This document shows, piece after piece, positions 1 to 9,652 of a DNA stretch of 64,000 nt. The translations under genes were made by a program, and so were the position numbers. This stretch comes from Plantimonas leprariae (lineage in GTDB: Bacteria > Pseudomonadota > Alphaproteobacteria > Rhizobiales > Rhizobiaceae), in contig NZ_VZDO01000002.1 in assembly GCF_008802405.1 (NCBI RefSeq), forward strand, positions 124,001 to 188,000. Direction: 5' to 3'. Positions within the stretch are counted from its first letter, which is position 1. The number at the start of each line of letters is the position of its first letter. Below the pieces are notes generated by a model. That model searched no databases. It saw nothing but the letters and a program-made list of their open reading frames with translations, and was not told the DNA's origin.

Positions 1-275
1 TTCGGCACCACGAAGAAGTGCTCGTCGCGCGCCGGCGCGTTCGCGACGATGTCGTCGGCCTTGTTGCCGTCCGTCACGCGGTCCTCGCGTTTCTTCATCG
101 CCATCGGCGTGACGGAGGTCATCGGCTCGACGCCCTCGACGTCGACTTCGCCAAGCTGCGCGACGAAGCCGAGGATGGCGTTCAACTCGCCGCGCATCGC
201 TTCCGCGTCGTCGTCGGAAACGGCGATGCGCGCGAGCCGGGCGACCCGGCGGACGGTGGCGGTGTCGACGGACAT
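1..275 (-). CDS. gatC: Asp-tRNA(Asn)/Glu-tRNA(Gln) amidotransferase subunit C, partial
   Basis: The first 91 codons are present; the stop lies beyond the left edge. The protein starts [19 protein letters not shown] and has the short helical GatC pattern, including the EGVEPMTSV motif and RxDxV (REDRV) further on. GatC is the small stabilising subunit of the GatCAB complex that amidates mischarged Glu-tRNA(Gln) and Asp-tRNA(Asn) in the cytoplasm. The family is about 95 residues, so almost all of it is seen. It lies 79 bp downstream of the UPF0173 hydrolase on the same strand; gatA would be expected next, outside the window. Confidence 0.9.
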   Translation of the reverse strand, partial: MSVDTATVRRVARLARIAVSDDDAEAMRGELNAILGFVAQLGEVDVEGVEPMTSVTPMAMKKREDRVTDGNKADDIVANAPARDEHFFVVP

Positions 276-354
276 GCGAAACGGCCTGAAAGCTGGGACG
301 GCAGTGGTTCGCCGCCCGCTATACAAAGGCCGTCCCGCCGAGGCAACGCCGCGT

Positions 355-1056
355 TCAGACCTCGAAGGGCTCGCCGAACTTCGGCACGAGGATCTTGTCG
401 GCCTCGCCTTCCATCGCCTCGCGGAACTTGTCCGGCGACTGGTCGAGCGGCGGCAGCGTGCCCCAGTGGATCGGCACGATCTTGTCGAAGTTAAAGTAGC
501 GCCGGCAGGCCAGCGCCGCGACCGCGCCGCCCATCGTGAATCGGTCGCCGACCGGCACGAAGCCGATCTGCGGGTGATGCAACTCCTCGATGATCGCCAT
601 GTCCGAGAAGATGTCGGTGTCACCCATGTGGTAGACGGTCGGGCCATCGCGGAAGTGCAGCATCAGCCCGTTCGGCATGCCGAGATAGGTGACGGCACCC
701 TGGTCGTCGATCCAAGACGACGAATGGAATGCCTGTGTCAGCGTGACGGAGAAGTCGTCGAACTTCACCGTCCCGCCGGTGCCCATCGGCTCGATCGCCT
801 CGACGCCCTGCTTGCCGATGAAGTTCGCCAGCTCGAAGTTGGCGATGACCTTCGCCTTCGTCGCCAGTGCGATGTCCACCGTGTCGCCGACATGGTCGGC
901 ATGACCGTGGCTGAGAAGGATGTGCGTCGCGCCCTTCGTCGCCTCCGCGACTTCGCCCGAGAAGTGCGGGTTGCCCGACAGGAACGGGTCGATGATCACG
1001 ACCGAGGAACCGGCGTCGATCCGGAAGGCCGAGTGGCCGAAATAGGTGATCTTCAT
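355..1056 (-). CDS. UPF0173 metal-dependent hydrolase (metallo-beta-lactamase fold)
   Basis: 233 residues, full length for the UPF0173/UlaG-like family. The HxHxDH metal motif is intact (H50, H52, D54, H55), followed by H111, D146 and H197 as the other expected zinc ligands. It is a predicted cytoplasmic metal-dependent hydrolase whose substrate is unknown. It has no signal peptide or membrane segment. The gene is divergent from ruvX (92 bp apart) and probably co-transcribed with gatC, a pairing common in Hyphomicrobiales. The family assignment is firm; the biochemical role is not known. Confidence 0.88.
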   Translation of the reverse strand: MKITYFGHSAFRIDAGSSVVIIDPFLSGNPHFSGEVAEATKGATHILLSHGHADHVGDTVDIALATKAKVIANFELANFIGKQGVEAIEPMGTGGTVKFDDFSVTLTQAFHSSSWIDDQGAVTYLGMPNGLMLHFRDGPTVYHMGDTDIFSDMAIIEELHHPQIGFVPVGDRFTMGGAVAALACRRYFNFDKIVPIHWGTLPPLDQSPDKFREAMEGEADKILVPKFGEPFEV

Positions 1057-1148
1057 GCCAGCGCGGCCATGCCTTCGTTGCGTCGATCGGGTTAAGTGAC
1101 CTGCCGCGCCGCGTGGTCAAGCGCTGCCCGCTCAAGGAGGACCCATCC

Positions 1149-1646
1149 ATGCCGACCGTCGACATCGCGGCGCTGCATCAACTGGCAGGAATGGGTACCA
1201 CGCTGGCCGGACTGGATCTCGGAACGAAGACGATCGGTGTCGCGGTGTCCGACCTCTCGTGGTCCTTCGCCCAGCCGCGGACCGTGATTCGACGGACGAA
1301 GTTCACGGCCGATGCCACCGAGCTTGCGGCTTTCCTCGCCTCGGCGGGTGTCGGCGGCATCGTGATCGGCCTGCCGCTGAACATGGACGGTTCGGAAGGC
1401 CCGCGCGTGCAGTCGACCCGCGCCTTCGTGCGAAACTACGCGCGGCTGGACGAGCGGCCGATCGCCTTCTGGGACGAGCGCCTGTCGACCGTCGCCGCGA
1501 CCCGCGCGATGATTTCCATGGACGTATCGCGTGCCAAACGCGCCGAGCGGATCGATGCGGCGGCGGCGGCCTTCATCCTCCAAGGGGCGCTCGATCGCCT
1601 TGCAGCCATCCACGATGCCGGAGATGCGCGAGAAAGCGACGGATGA
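1149..1646 (+). CDS. ruvX: RuvX/YqgF family Holliday-junction resolvase-like protein
   Basis: 165 residues with the RNase H-like fold signatures [13 protein letters not shown] near the N-terminus, [11 protein letters not shown] in the middle and DERLST towards the C-terminus. These carry the acidic metal-binding residues of the family. YqgF/RuvX is linked to 16S rRNA 5' processing and to resolution of recombination intermediates. The ATG at 1149 is chosen because a perfect AAGGAGG (1134-1140) sits 8 nt upstream; an ATG at 1113 is in frame but has no such site. Its 3' end overlaps the convergent small membrane-protein gene by 74 bp. Confidence 0.88.
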   Translation: MPTVDIAALHQLAGMGTTLAGLDLGTKTIGVAVSDLSWSFAQPRTVIRRTKFTADATELAAFLASAGVGGIVIGLPLNMDGSEGPRVQSTRAFVRNYARLDERPIAFWDERLSTVAATRAMISMDVSRAKRAERIDAAAAAFILQGALDRLAAIHDAGDARESDG

Positions 1647-1887
1647 CGAGCGCGATCGCCTTCCGGCGCCGGAAGGCCAGAACCGTGAGCACCAGCAGCG
1701 AATCGGTTGCGAAGGCATGCGCGAACAGGCCGGGAATTTCGGACGGCTCGACGTTCAGGAGCGCGCCGTAGATGCGAAACACCTCGTCGTGGAAAGCGCG
1801 CGGGAAGACGACGTCGTGAAGCGACAGGAGGTGCCAGCTCCAGAACAGCGTGCCGGGGGCGAGCCAAAGGACGAGAAACAGACGCAT
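1573..1887 (-). CDS. small two-helix membrane protein, possibly DUF6105
   Basis: 104 residues. The N-terminal hydrophobic stretch (about residues 2-20, [20 protein letters not shown]) and a second one around residues 60-73 suggest two membrane helices, with an Arg-rich cytoplasmic tail ([14 protein letters not shown]). The conserved-looking WHLLSLHD and [10 protein letters not shown] segments resemble short rhizobial proteins annotated as DUF6105, but I cannot confirm this by search. It is 8 bp downstream of the next minus-strand gene, so the two probably form an operon. The last 74 bp run antisense into ruvX. Function unknown. Confidence 0.6.
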   Translation of the reverse strand: MRLFLVLWLAPGTLFWSWHLLSLHDVVFPRAFHDEVFRIYGALLNVEPSEIPGLFAHAFATDSLLVLTVLAFRRRKAIALVIRRFLAHLRHRGWLQGDRAPLGG

Positions 1888-1895
1888 CGCAGGCC

Positions 1896-2453
1896 CTACC
1901 GGTTCGGATCGCGAGGGGCGCGTTGCGCCGCATCGCGCGCCATCTCCTGTCCGATCAGGGACAGGGCCGCCCGGAAGCCTTCGTCGTCGGCTTCGTCCTC
2001 GTCCAGTTCGATCAGGCGGTCGAACAGCACCGCCAGCGCCGAGAGGCCGAGAGTCACGAGGAGCGACGACAGCGACCCTGCGGCGGCGAAGACCGGCGAT
2101 CCCAGAAGATGCGCGGAGGCGATCGTCACGGCGACAGCCGCCAGACCGCCCAGTGCGATCCGCTCGCCGAAGCGGCGCTCCTCGCCGTCGGCCCGCAGGA
2201 CGATCCAGAGAGCGAGCGCCAGCGTCGACCCGATCATCGCGACGACGAGCGATGCGAGCGTCGCGGCGAGGAGCTGGACGTTCCCCTCCGCCAGTATGGT
2301 GCGCGACAGGACCTCGACCGGATCGGCGAGGATCGCCGGGATCGGAAAGCCGATGTCGGCGGCGTGCAGCACCGCCAGCGCAAGCGTCGCCGCCGCGACG
2401 GCCAGGAAGCCGATCCACCCGCTCAAGAAGATTGCCGTGGTCGCGCGACGCAT
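1896..2453 (-). CDS. hypothetical four-helix membrane protein
   Basis: 185 residues. Four hydrophobic segments can be seen at roughly residues 7-28, 61-84, 101-122 and 128-147, followed by an acidic soluble tail rich in Asp/Glu (LIELDEDEADDEG). There is no recognisable enzymatic motif. It sits 8 bp upstream of the small membrane-protein gene and is divergent from pyrB (130 bp apart). The composition matches the neighbours, so there is no sign of transfer. Function unknown. Confidence 0.6.
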   Translation of the reverse strand: MRRATTAIFLSGWIGFLAVAAATLALAVLHAADIGFPIPAILADPVEVLSRTILAEGNVQLLAATLASLVVAMIGSTLALALWIVLRADGEERRFGERIALGGLAAVAVTIASAHLLGSPVFAAAGSLSSLLVTLGLSALAVLFDRLIELDEDEADDEGFRAALSLIGQEMARDAAQRAPRDPNR

Positions 2454-2583
2454 CCGTTTTCTCCCACACGAATGTCTTCCGCGCTCGGATGCGCCGCCGC
2501 AAGCGGTAACCTTTCGTTAACCCTAACGGCACACGGATGGATTCTTGCCGCGGCCGCCGCTTTTGCCTATAGCCCCGGCCGCC

Positions 2584-3537
2584 ATGAACCCATCCGAGAC
2601 GGTCTTGCGATTCGGTCAGCGCCACCTGCTCGGGATGGCCAAGCTGCAGCCGTTCGAGATCGAGAACCTGCTCGATCTGGCCGAACGCGAGATCGCCACC
2701 AGCCGCCGCGACGACAAGAAGAAGTCGGTGCTGAAGGGGCGGACGCAGATCAACCTGTTCTTCGAGGCTTCGACCCGGACGCAGGCCTCCTTCGAACTCG
2801 CCGGCAAGCGCCTCGGCGCGGACGTCATGAACATGTCGGTCGGCAACTCGTCCGTGAAGAAGGGCGAGACGCTGATCGACACCGCGATGACCCTGAACGC
2901 CATGCACCCCGACATCCTCGTGGTGCGGCACCATGCCGCCGGAGCGGTCGCCCTCCTCGCCCAGAAGGTCGGCTGCTCTGTCGTCAATGCGGGCGACGGC
3001 GCGCACGAGCACCCGACTCAGGCGCTGCTCGACGCCCTCACCATCCGCCGCCGCAAGGGACGTATCGCCGGGCTGACGGTGGCGATCTGCGGTGACGTGT
3101 TGCACAGCCGCGTCGCGCGCTCCAACATCATCGCCCTCAACGCGCTCGGCGCGCGGGTGCGCGTCGTCGGGCCTTCCACCCTCCTGCCGGCCGGCATCGA
3201 GGACATGAGCGTCGAGGTGTTCCGGCGCATGGATGAAGGTATCGCCGATGCCGACGTGGTGATGATGCTGCGCCTGCAGCGGGAGCGCATGGCGGGCGCC
3301 TTCGTGCCCTCGGTACGCGAGTATTTCCGCTACTTTGGGCTGGACGAGGCGAAGCTGAAGCGCGCCAAGCCGGACGCCCTCGTCATGCATCCGGGCCCGA
3401 TGAATCGGGGCGTCGAGATCGCCTCCGACGTGGCGGACGGTCCGCAGAGCGTCATCGAGGAACAGGTCGAGATGGGCGTTGCCGTCCGCATGGCCGTGAT
3501 GCAGGCCCTCCTGCCCTCGCAGGAGCTCGCGGCGTGA
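2584..3537 (+). CDS. pyrB: aspartate carbamoyltransferase catalytic subunit
   Basis: 317 residues, full length. It catalyses carbamoyl phosphate + L-aspartate to carbamoyl aspartate, the committed step of pyrimidine synthesis. The carbamoyl-phosphate loop S63-T64-R65-T66 is present ([19 protein letters not shown]), together with HPTQALLD and the C-terminal [11 protein letters not shown] loop. The ATG at 2584 gives the usual N-terminus; an in-frame upstream ATG at 2545 would add 13 untypical residues. The stop overlaps the GTG start of the next gene (GTGA), indicating translational coupling with the PyrC-like partner. Confidence 0.96.
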   Translation: MNPSETVLRFGQRHLLGMAKLQPFEIENLLDLAEREIATSRRDDKKKSVLKGRTQINLFFEASTRTQASFELAGKRLGADVMNMSVGNSSVKKGETLIDTAMTLNAMHPDILVVRHHAAGAVALLAQKVGCSVVNAGDGAHEHPTQALLDALTIRRRKGRIAGLTVAICGDVLHSRVARSNIIALNALGARVRVVGPSTLLPAGIEDMSVEVFRRMDEGIADADVVMMLRLQRERMAGAFVPSVREYFRYFGLDEAKLKRAKPDALVMHPGPMNRGVEIASDVADGPQSVIEEQVEMGVAVRMAVMQALLPSQELAA

Positions 3538-4871
3538 GCGCCCTGCCGACGCCGCGCCCGCTCGTCGTCGAGAACGTCCGCATCCTCGACCCGTCGCGGG
3601 GGCTGGACGAGATCGGCACGCTCGTCGTCGAAGGCGGCGTCGTGCGTGCGGCCGGCGCCGGTGCCGCGAATCAAGGCGCGCCGGATGGCGCGGAGGTGAT
3701 CGACGGATCGCGGCTCGCCGCCGTGCCCGGCCTGATCGATGCCCGCGTCTTCATCGGCGAGCCGGGCGGCGAGCATCGCGAGACGATCCGCTCCGCCAGC
3801 CTAGCCGCGGCGGCCGGAGGCGTCACCTCGATCCTGACCATGCCGGACACCGATCCGGTGATCGACGACATCGCCCTTGCCGAGTTCGTGGTCCGCACCG
3901 CACGCGAGACGGCGGTGGTCAACGTCCATCCGGCCGCCGCGCTGACCAAGGGCCTCGCGGGTCGGGAGATGAGCGAGATCGGACTGCTGACGGACGCGGG
4001 CGTCCGCGCCTTCACCGAAGGCCGCCGCACCATCACGAATTCCGGGCTGCTGCGCCGGATCATGACCTATGCGCGCGACTTCGACGCGCTCGTCATGCAC
4101 GAGACGCAGGACGCCGACCTGACCGGCGCCGGCGTGATGAACGAGGGGCTGCTTGCCTCCTGGCTCGGCCTTCCCGGCATCCCCCGCGAGGCGGAGATCA
4201 TTCCGCTGGAACGCGACCTCCGCCTGGCCGCCCTCACCCGCTGCCGCTACCACGCGGCCAAGATCTCCGTGGCCGCGTCCGCCGAGGCGGTGCGGGCCGC
4301 CAAGGACCGCGGCGCGCCGGTGACGGCAGGGATCTCAGTCAACAACCTCGCCCTCAACGAGAACGACGTCGGCGAGTACCGCACCTTCTTCCGCCTCTCC
4401 CCGCCCCTGCGCGGCGAGGACGACCGGCAGGCGATGATCCAAGCGCTCGGTGACGGCACGATCGACATCATCGTCTCCTCGCACGATCCACAGGATGCCG
4501 ACGGCAAGCGCCATCCGTTCGCCGAAGCCGAGACAGGCGCGATCGGCCTCGAAACCTTGCTGCCCTCGGTGCTGCGGCTGCACCATTCCGACGGCGTGCC
4601 GCTGCTGCGCGTCCTGGAGGCGGTCACGCTCGCGCCGGCGCGGCTCCTGAAGCTCGATCGCGGCACGCTCGCGCCCGGCGCGACGGCGGATTTCGCGCTG
4701 GTCGATCTCGACGCGCCGTTCGTCTATTCGAAGGACCGCATCCGCTCGAAGTCCAACAACACCGCCTTCGAGAACGCCCGCCTCCAGGGCGAGGTGCTGC
4801 GCACGGTCGTCGGGGGACGGACCGTGTTCAAGGCGGCGCGGCACGAGGACGAAGGGGGCTCTCGACCATGA
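3534..4871 (+). CDS. pyrC: PyrC-like dihydroorotase homologue, probably non-catalytic partner of PyrB
   Basis: 445 residues of the class I dihydroorotase/amidohydrolase fold. The landmarks of catalysis are altered: the usual D-x-H-x-H metal motif reads D69-A-R71-V-F73, and the usual TDHAPH catalytic Asp segment reads SSHDPQD. The rest of the fold ([26 protein letters not shown]) is well conserved. This matches the inactive dihydroorotase paralogue that accompanies PyrB in many Alphaproteobacteria and pseudomonads and is thought to stabilise the transcarbamoylase; an active PyrC would lie elsewhere. Starts at GTG within GTGA of pyrB and ends in ATGA with plsY. Confidence 0.85.
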   Translation: MSALPTPRPLVVENVRILDPSRGLDEIGTLVVEGGVVRAAGAGAANQGAPDGAEVIDGSRLAAVPGLIDARVFIGEPGGEHRETIRSASLAAAAGGVTSILTMPDTDPVIDDIALAEFVVRTARETAVVNVHPAAALTKGLAGREMSEIGLLTDAGVRAFTEGRRTITNSGLLRRIMTYARDFDALVMHETQDADLTGAGVMNEGLLASWLGLPGIPREAEIIPLERDLRLAALTRCRYHAAKISVAASAEAVRAAKDRGAPVTAGISVNNLALNENDVGEYRTFFRLSPPLRGEDDRQAMIQALGDGTIDIIVSSHDPQDADGKRHPFAEAETGAIGLETLLPSVLRLHHSDGVPLLRVLEAVTLAPARLLKLDRGTLAPGATADFALVDLDAPFVYSKDRIRSKSNNTAFENARLQGEVLRTVVGGRTVFKAARHEDEGGSRP

Positions 4872-5470
4872 CCGCAGCCGATTTCCTGCCGTTGCTGGCG
4901 CTCTTCGTCGTCGGCTACCTGTGCGGCACCATACCCTTCGGGCTGCTGCTGGCCCGGATCGGCGGCCACGGCGACATCCGTAAGATCGGGTCCGGCAATA
5001 TCGGCGCGACCAACGTCCTGCGCACCGGCAACAAAAGCCTCGCCGCCGCGACCCTCCTCGGCGATCTCCTGAAGGGAACCGTCCCCGTCCTCGTCGGCCA
5101 CCATTTCGCCGGCGACGCCGGAGCGATGGCGGGCGGAGCGGGCGCGTTTCTCGGCCACCTCTTTCCCGTCTGGCTCGGTTTCAAGGGCGGCAAGGGCGTC
5201 GCGACCTATATCGGCGTGCTGCTCGGCCTCGCGCCGGTCGGCGTGCTGGTCTTCGCCGTCGCCTGGCTGCTCGTCGCCTACCTCACGCGCTACTCTTCGG
5301 CGGCCGCGCTGACCGCGACCGTCGCCGTGCCCGTCGCCTACGCCCTGCTCGGTTTCTCGCACTTCGCGATCTTCGTCTCCGTCCTCTCGGCGATCGTCTG
5401 GATCAAGCATGAGGCGAACATCCGCCGGCTGCTGTCGGGAAGCGAGAGCCGCATCGGGGCGAAGGGTTGA
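4868..5470 (+). CDS. plsY: glycerol-3-phosphate acyltransferase PlsY (acyl-phosphate dependent)
   Basis: 200 residues with several membrane helices. It transfers an acyl group from acyl phosphate to sn-glycerol 3-phosphate to start phospholipid synthesis at the inner membrane. The signature loops are visible: [17 protein letters not shown], the glycine-rich [10 protein letters not shown] segment and the C-terminal [16 protein letters not shown]. The start overlaps the pyrC stop (ATGA) and the stop overlaps the TTG start of dprA (TTGA), so pyrB-pyrC-plsY-dprA is one tightly coupled operon. Confidence 0.93.
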   Translation: MTAADFLPLLALFVVGYLCGTIPFGLLLARIGGHGDIRKIGSGNIGATNVLRTGNKSLAAATLLGDLLKGTVPVLVGHHFAGDAGAMAGGAGAFLGHLFPVWLGFKGGKGVATYIGVLLGLAPVGVLVFAVAWLLVAYLTRYSSAAALTATVAVPVAYALLGFSHFAIFVSVLSAIVWIKHEANIRRLLSGSESRIGAKG

Positions 5471-6609
5471 AGCCGTCGGCGGCTTCCGCGCAGCCGCCCC
5501 GTCTGGACGAAACGCAGCGCCTCGCCTGGCTCCGCCTGATCAGGAGCGAGAACGTCGGTCCGGCGAGTTTCCGCGCCCTGATCAACCGGTTCGGGGGCGC
5601 GGAAGCCGCCTTGGCCGCGCTGCCTGACCTCGCGGCGCGCGGCGGCTCGAAGCGCCGGATCGTCGTCGCGGGGGAAGATGTCGTCGCGGCCGAGTTGGCG
5701 CGAGCGTCGAAGCTCGGCGCGCGCTTCCTGTTCCGCGGCGAGCCGGACTATCCGCCGATGCTGGTTGTGACGGAAGCGGCGCCGCCGGTCGTGGCCGTCA
5801 TGGGTGCCGCCGACATCTTTCTCCGGCCTGCCGTCGCGATCGTCGGCGCCCGCAACGCATCGCTGTCGGGGATCAAGCTCACGCGCCAACTGGCCGCGGA
5901 GCTAGGGGGCGCTGGTTTCGCTACCGTGTCCGGCCTCGCGCGCGGTATCGATGCCGCCGCGCATGAGGCATCGCTGGCGAGCGGCACGATCGGCATCTTC
6001 GCCGGCGGGCTCGACAAGCCCTACCCGAAGGAGAACGGGCCGCTGATGCGCCGGATCGTCGACGGCGGCGGCTGCCTCCTGTCCGAGATGCCGTTCGGCT
6101 GGGAGCCGCGCGCGGTGGACTTTCCGCGTCGCAACCGCATCGTCGCCGCGCTCGGGCTCGGGCTGCTGGTGGTCGAGGCCGCGCTTCGCTCCGGCTCGCT
6201 GATCAGCGCGCGCCTCGCGGGCGAACTCGGCCGCCACGTCTTCGCCGTGCCCGGCTCGCCGCTGGACCCACGCGCCGGCGGTACGAACAAGCTCCTGAAG
6301 GACGGCGCGATCCTCGTCACCGAGGTGTCCGACATCGTCGATGCCTTGCGGCCCTTGGGCTCGGTTCCGGTCGTACTCCGGAGCCACGTCGCCGAAGACG
6401 CCGAAACGGCTTCCGGCGACCCGACCGAGAGCGACCGAAGCCGGGTACTGCGAGCGCTAAGCCCGGTGCCCGCCGCGCTGGACGACATCCTCGCGCATGC
6501 CGACATCCATCCGGGCGCGCTTCAACTCATCCTGCTCGAACTCGATCTGGCCGGACGGCTCGAGCGTCATTCGGGCGGACGCGTGTCGCTGCTGTCCGGG
6601 TCGACATGA
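5467..6609 (+). CDS. dprA: DNA-processing protein DprA
   Basis: 380 residues. DprA loads RecA onto incoming single-stranded DNA during natural transformation. An N-terminal helix-hairpin-like region (residues about 15-75) precedes the Rossmann-like DprA core with [46 protein letters not shown] and [17 protein letters not shown]-terminal winged-helix segment follows (about 320-380, [19 protein letters not shown]). The start is TTG at 5467, overlapping the plsY stop; no better ATG is near the expected N-terminus. Confidence 0.92.
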   Translation: MKPSAASAQPPRLDETQRLAWLRLIRSENVGPASFRALINRFGGAEAALAALPDLAARGGSKRRIVVAGEDVVAAELARASKLGARFLFRGEPDYPPMLVVTEAAPPVVAVMGAADIFLRPAVAIVGARNASLSGIKLTRQLAAELGGAGFATVSGLARGIDAAAHEASLASGTIGIFAGGLDKPYPKENGPLMRRIVDGGGCLLSEMPFGWEPRAVDFPRRNRIVAALGLGLLVVEAALRSGSLISARLAGELGRHVFAVPGSPLDPRAGGTNKLLKDGAILVTEVSDIVDALRPLGSVPVVLRSHVAEDAETASGDPTESDRSRVLRALSPVPAALDDILAHADIHPGALQLILLELDLAGRLERHSGGRVSLLSGST

Positions 6610-6758
6610 AGCACGAGATCGCTCGCCTCGAGACGAGCCATGTCGATAAGGTAAGGCAAGACCGGACCAGCGTCGTTCGGAACGATGGTGAGCAGTTGTT
6701 CAAGCATATCGCGTACGTAGAGTAGGTTCTGGTTCGGCTCGCCTTGCAGCTTGCCCAT
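6567..6758 (-). CDS. conserved-looking small hypothetical protein
   Basis: 63 residues, MGKLQGEPNQNLLYVRDMLE at the N-terminus, predicted largely helical and soluble with an acidic tail. A GAGAGAAG stretch lies a few bases upstream of the ATG. It overlaps the last 43 bp of dprA on the opposite strand and is divergent from topA. The sequence reads like a genuine short helical protein rather than a shadow frame (few Arg/Pro/Ala runs), but no family is recognised. Confidence 0.5.
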   Translation of the reverse strand: MGKLQGEPNQNLLYVRDMLEQLLTIVPNDAGPVLPYLIDMARLEASDLVLHVDPDSSDTRPPE

Positions 6759-6983
6759 GGCACGCTTCTCTCGATACGGAAGACGTCGGCCATCAACATA
6801 GGGTGCGCGTTAAGATTGTAAATCGATTATATAACACCTGTTAGTAGAAATGTGACGCGTCTCGCGCCGGGCACGACAGGACTTGACCGCTCTCGGCGGG
6901 CTGTCCATCTGTTCGACCGGCGAGCGGCGTCGCTTTCCTTGTTTCGGCCGCTCTTGCGCCGACCTCCATCTCAGGACGTTCGA
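6759..6983. promoter_or_regulatory. AT-rich divergent promoter region upstream of topA
   Basis: A 225-bp gap between the small minus-strand gene and topA. Bases about 6810-6855 are strikingly AT-rich for this genome (TTAAGATTGTAAATCGATTA, then TATAAC at 6830-6835), giving -10-like boxes on the plus strand. No good 17-bp spaced -35 partner was found, so exact promoter elements are not claimed. Confidence 0.35.
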
Positions 6984-9647
6984 ATGGATCTCGTCATCGT
7001 CGAATCGCCGGCGAAAGCGAAGACGATCAACAAGTATCTCGGCTCGAACTACAAGGTTCTGGCCTCCTACGGGCATGTCCGCGACCTGCCGGCGAAGGAC
7101 GGCTCGGTGCTGCCGGATGCCGATTTCGCCATGAGCTGGGAAGTCGGCAAGCCGTCGCAGAAGCGCCTGTCGGAGATCGCCGACGCGGCGAAGAAGGCAG
7201 ACGCCGTGGTCCTCGCGACCGACCCGGACCGCGAAGGCGAAGCGATCTCCTGGCACGTCCTCGAAGTGCTGCGGCAGAAGCGGGCGATCGGCAAGAAGCC
7301 GGTGCGCCGCGTCGTCTTCAACGCGATCACAAAGTCCGCGGTGCTCGACGCTATGGCCAAGCCGCGCGAGATCGACGAGCCGCTGGTGGACGCCTATCTG
7401 GCGCGGCGGGCGCTCGACTACCTCGTCGGCTTCACCCTGTCGCCCGTGCTCTGGCGCAAGCTGCCGGGGGCGCGGTCGGCGGGCCGCGTCCAGTCGGTGG
7501 CGCTGCGCCTCGTCTGCGACCGCGAGTCCGAGATCGAGCGCTTCAAGCCGCAGGAATACTGGCAGATCGGCGCCCGCCTCGCGACGCCGCGCGGCGACGA
7601 ATTCTTCGCCCGGCTGTCGGAATACGACGGCAAACGCCTGCAACGGCTTTCGGTCGGCAACGGCGAGACGGCGTCCGCCATCAAGACGATGCTGGAGGGC
7701 GCGCGCTACGGCGTCGCCTCGGTCGAGGCCAAGCCCACCAAGCGCAATCCGGGACCGCCCTTCACCACCTCGTCGCTGCAACAGGCGGCGTCCGCCAAGC
7801 TCGGCTTCTCGGCCTCGCGCACCATGCAGGTGGCGCAGAAGCTCTACGAAGGTCTCGATATCGGCGGCGAGACCGTCGGCCTGATCACCTACATGCGGAC
7901 CGACGGCGTGCAGATGGCGCCGGAAGCGATCTCGGACGCCCGCAAGGCCATCGGCGGCAGCTTCGGCGACCGCTACGTGCCGGACAAGCCGCGCTACTAC
8001 TCGACCAAGGCGAAGAACGCGCAGGAAGCCCACGAGGCCATCCGCCCGACCGCGTTCACCCGGCACCCGAAGGACGTCGAGCGCTTCCTCGACCGCGATC
8101 AGGCGCGGCTCTACGACCTGATCTGGAAACGCGCCACCGCCAGCCAGATGGCCTCCGCCGATATCGAGCGGACGGTGGCCGAGATCGAGGCGCGGAACGG
8201 CGACAAACTGGCGAAGCTGCGCGCGACCGGACAGGTGGTCCGCTTCGACGGCTTCCTCGCCGCCTATGTCGATCACCGCGACGACAGCGCTCAGCCTGAT
8301 GCCTCCGCCGAGGAGGACGACGACGCCCGCCTGCCACGCATCGAGGCGAAGGAGCTCGTCGACAAGCGCCTGGTCGAGTCGTCGCAGCACTTCACCGAGC
8401 CGCCGCCGCGCTATTCCGAAGCCTCGCTGATCAAGAAGCTGGAAGAGCTCGGCATCGGCCGGCCGTCGACCTATGCGGCGACACTGCAGACGCTCGAGGA
8501 TCGCGAATACGTAGTCAACGAGAAGCGCAAGCTGCTGCCGGAAGCCAAGGGGCGTCTCGTCACGGCTTTCCTCGAAAACTTCTTCGAGCGCTACGTGGAG
8601 TACGACTTCACCGCCGATCTCGAAGGCAAGCTCGACCGCATCTCGTCCGGCGAGCTGTCCTGGAAGGACGTGCTCCGCGAATTCTGGCGCGAGTTCTCGG
8701 CCCATGTCGAGGGCACGAAGGAGCTGCGCGTCTCGGACGTGCTGGACGCCCTGAACGACGATCTCGGGCCGCTCGTCTTCCCGGCGAAGGAGGACGGCAC
8801 CGATCCGCGCCTCTGCCCGCGCTGCAATGCCGGTCAGCTCTCGTTGAAGCTCGGCAAGTTCGGTGCGTTCGTCGGCTGCTCGAACTACCCGGAATGCAAC
8901 TACACCCGCCAGCTCGGCACGAGCTTCGCGGCAGATGCGCCGGACAGTGCATCGGCCGACGAGAACCGCGACCTCGGAAAGGATCCCGCGACGAGCGAGC
9001 CGGTGACGCTGCGCGCGGGACGCTTCGGCCCGTATGTGCAGCGCGGCGACGGCAAGGAGGCCAAGCGCTCGTCGCTGCCGAAGGGCTGGAACGCCGCCGA
9101 GATCGATCTCGAGAAGGCGCTGCAGCTCCTCTCGCTGCCGCGCGAGGTCGGCAACCATCCCGAAAGCGGCAAGCCGATCCTCGCCGGGCTCGGCCGCTAC
9201 GGCCCGTTCCTCCAGCACGACGGCGCCTATGCCAATCTGGAGACGATCGAGGACGTGCTGACGATCGGCCTCAATCGGGCCGTGACGGTGATCGCGGAGA
9301 AGAAGGAGCGCGGCGCGCGCGGACGCGGGACGCCCGCCGCCATCGCCACCCTCGGCGAGCATCCGGCCCTCGGCGGCCCGATCACCGTGCGCGACGGACG
9401 GTTCGGCCCCTACGTCAATGTCGGCAAGGTCAATGCCACGCTGCCGCGCGGCAAGGATCCGGCAGGCGTGACGCTGGAAGAGGCGATCGCGCTGCTGACC
9501 GAGCGGGCCGAGAAGACCGGCGCGGCCGGTGCGAAGTCGGGCGGCCCGAAATCCTCGTCGAGAGCCAAGCCGAAGGCGAAAGCGGGCGCGAAGCCGAAGG
9601 CCAAGGCCTCGCCCGCGCGGCGGGCGCAAAAGCCGGCGGCCGAATAG
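6984..9647 (+). CDS. topA: DNA topoisomerase I
   Basis: 887 residues, type IA topoisomerase that relaxes negative supercoils. The Toprim domain (SPAKAKTINKYLG, then DPDREGEAISW) is followed by the catalytic core with Tyr303 in LITYMRTDG. One C4 zinc finger (CPRCNAGQ...GCSNYPECNY) and several topoisomerase C-terminal repeats (GRFGPYVQ, GRYGPFLQ, GRFGPYVN) precede a Lys/Ala-rich tail. The ATG at 6984 gives the canonical start MDLVIVESPAKAK; frame extension upstream has no homology to the family. rnr begins 5 bp downstream, so the two are co-transcribed. Confidence 0.96.
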   Translation: MDLVIVESPAKAKTINKYLGSNYKVLASYGHVRDLPAKDGSVLPDADFAMSWEVGKPSQKRLSEIADAAKKADAVVLATDPDREGEAISWHVLEVLRQKRAIGKKPVRRVVFNAITKSAVLDAMAKPREIDEPLVDAYLARRALDYLVGFTLSPVLWRKLPGARSAGRVQSVALRLVCDRESEIERFKPQEYWQIGARLATPRGDEFFARLSEYDGKRLQRLSVGNGETASAIKTMLEGARYGVASVEAKPTKRNPGPPFTTSSLQQAASAKLGFSASRTMQVAQKLYEGLDIGGETVGLITYMRTDGVQMAPEAISDARKAIGGSFGDRYVPDKPRYYSTKAKNAQEAHEAIRPTAFTRHPKDVERFLDRDQARLYDLIWKRATASQMASADIERTVAEIEARNGDKLAKLRATGQVVRFDGFLAAYVDHRDDSAQPDASAEEDDDARLPRIEAKELVDKRLVESSQHFTEPPPRYSEASLIKKLEELGIGRPSTYAATLQTLEDREYVVNEKRKLLPEAKGRLVTAFLENFFERYVEYDFTADLEGKLDRISSGELSWKDVLREFWREFSAHVEGTKELRVSDVLDALNDDLGPLVFPAKEDGTDPRLCPRCNAGQLSLKLGKFGAFVGCSNYPECNYTRQLGTSFAADAPDSASADENRDLGKDPATSEPVTLRAGRFGPYVQRGDGKEAKRSSLPKGWNAAEIDLEKALQLLSLPREVGNHPESGKPILAGLGRYGPFLQHDGAYANLETIEDVLTIGLNRAVTVIAEKKERGARGRGTPAAIATLGEHPALGGPITVRDGRFGPYVNVGKVNATLPRGKDPAGVTLEEAIALLTERAEKTGAAGAKSGGPKSSSRAKPKAKAGAKPKAKASPARRAQKPAAE

Positions 9648-9652
9648 CCCGG

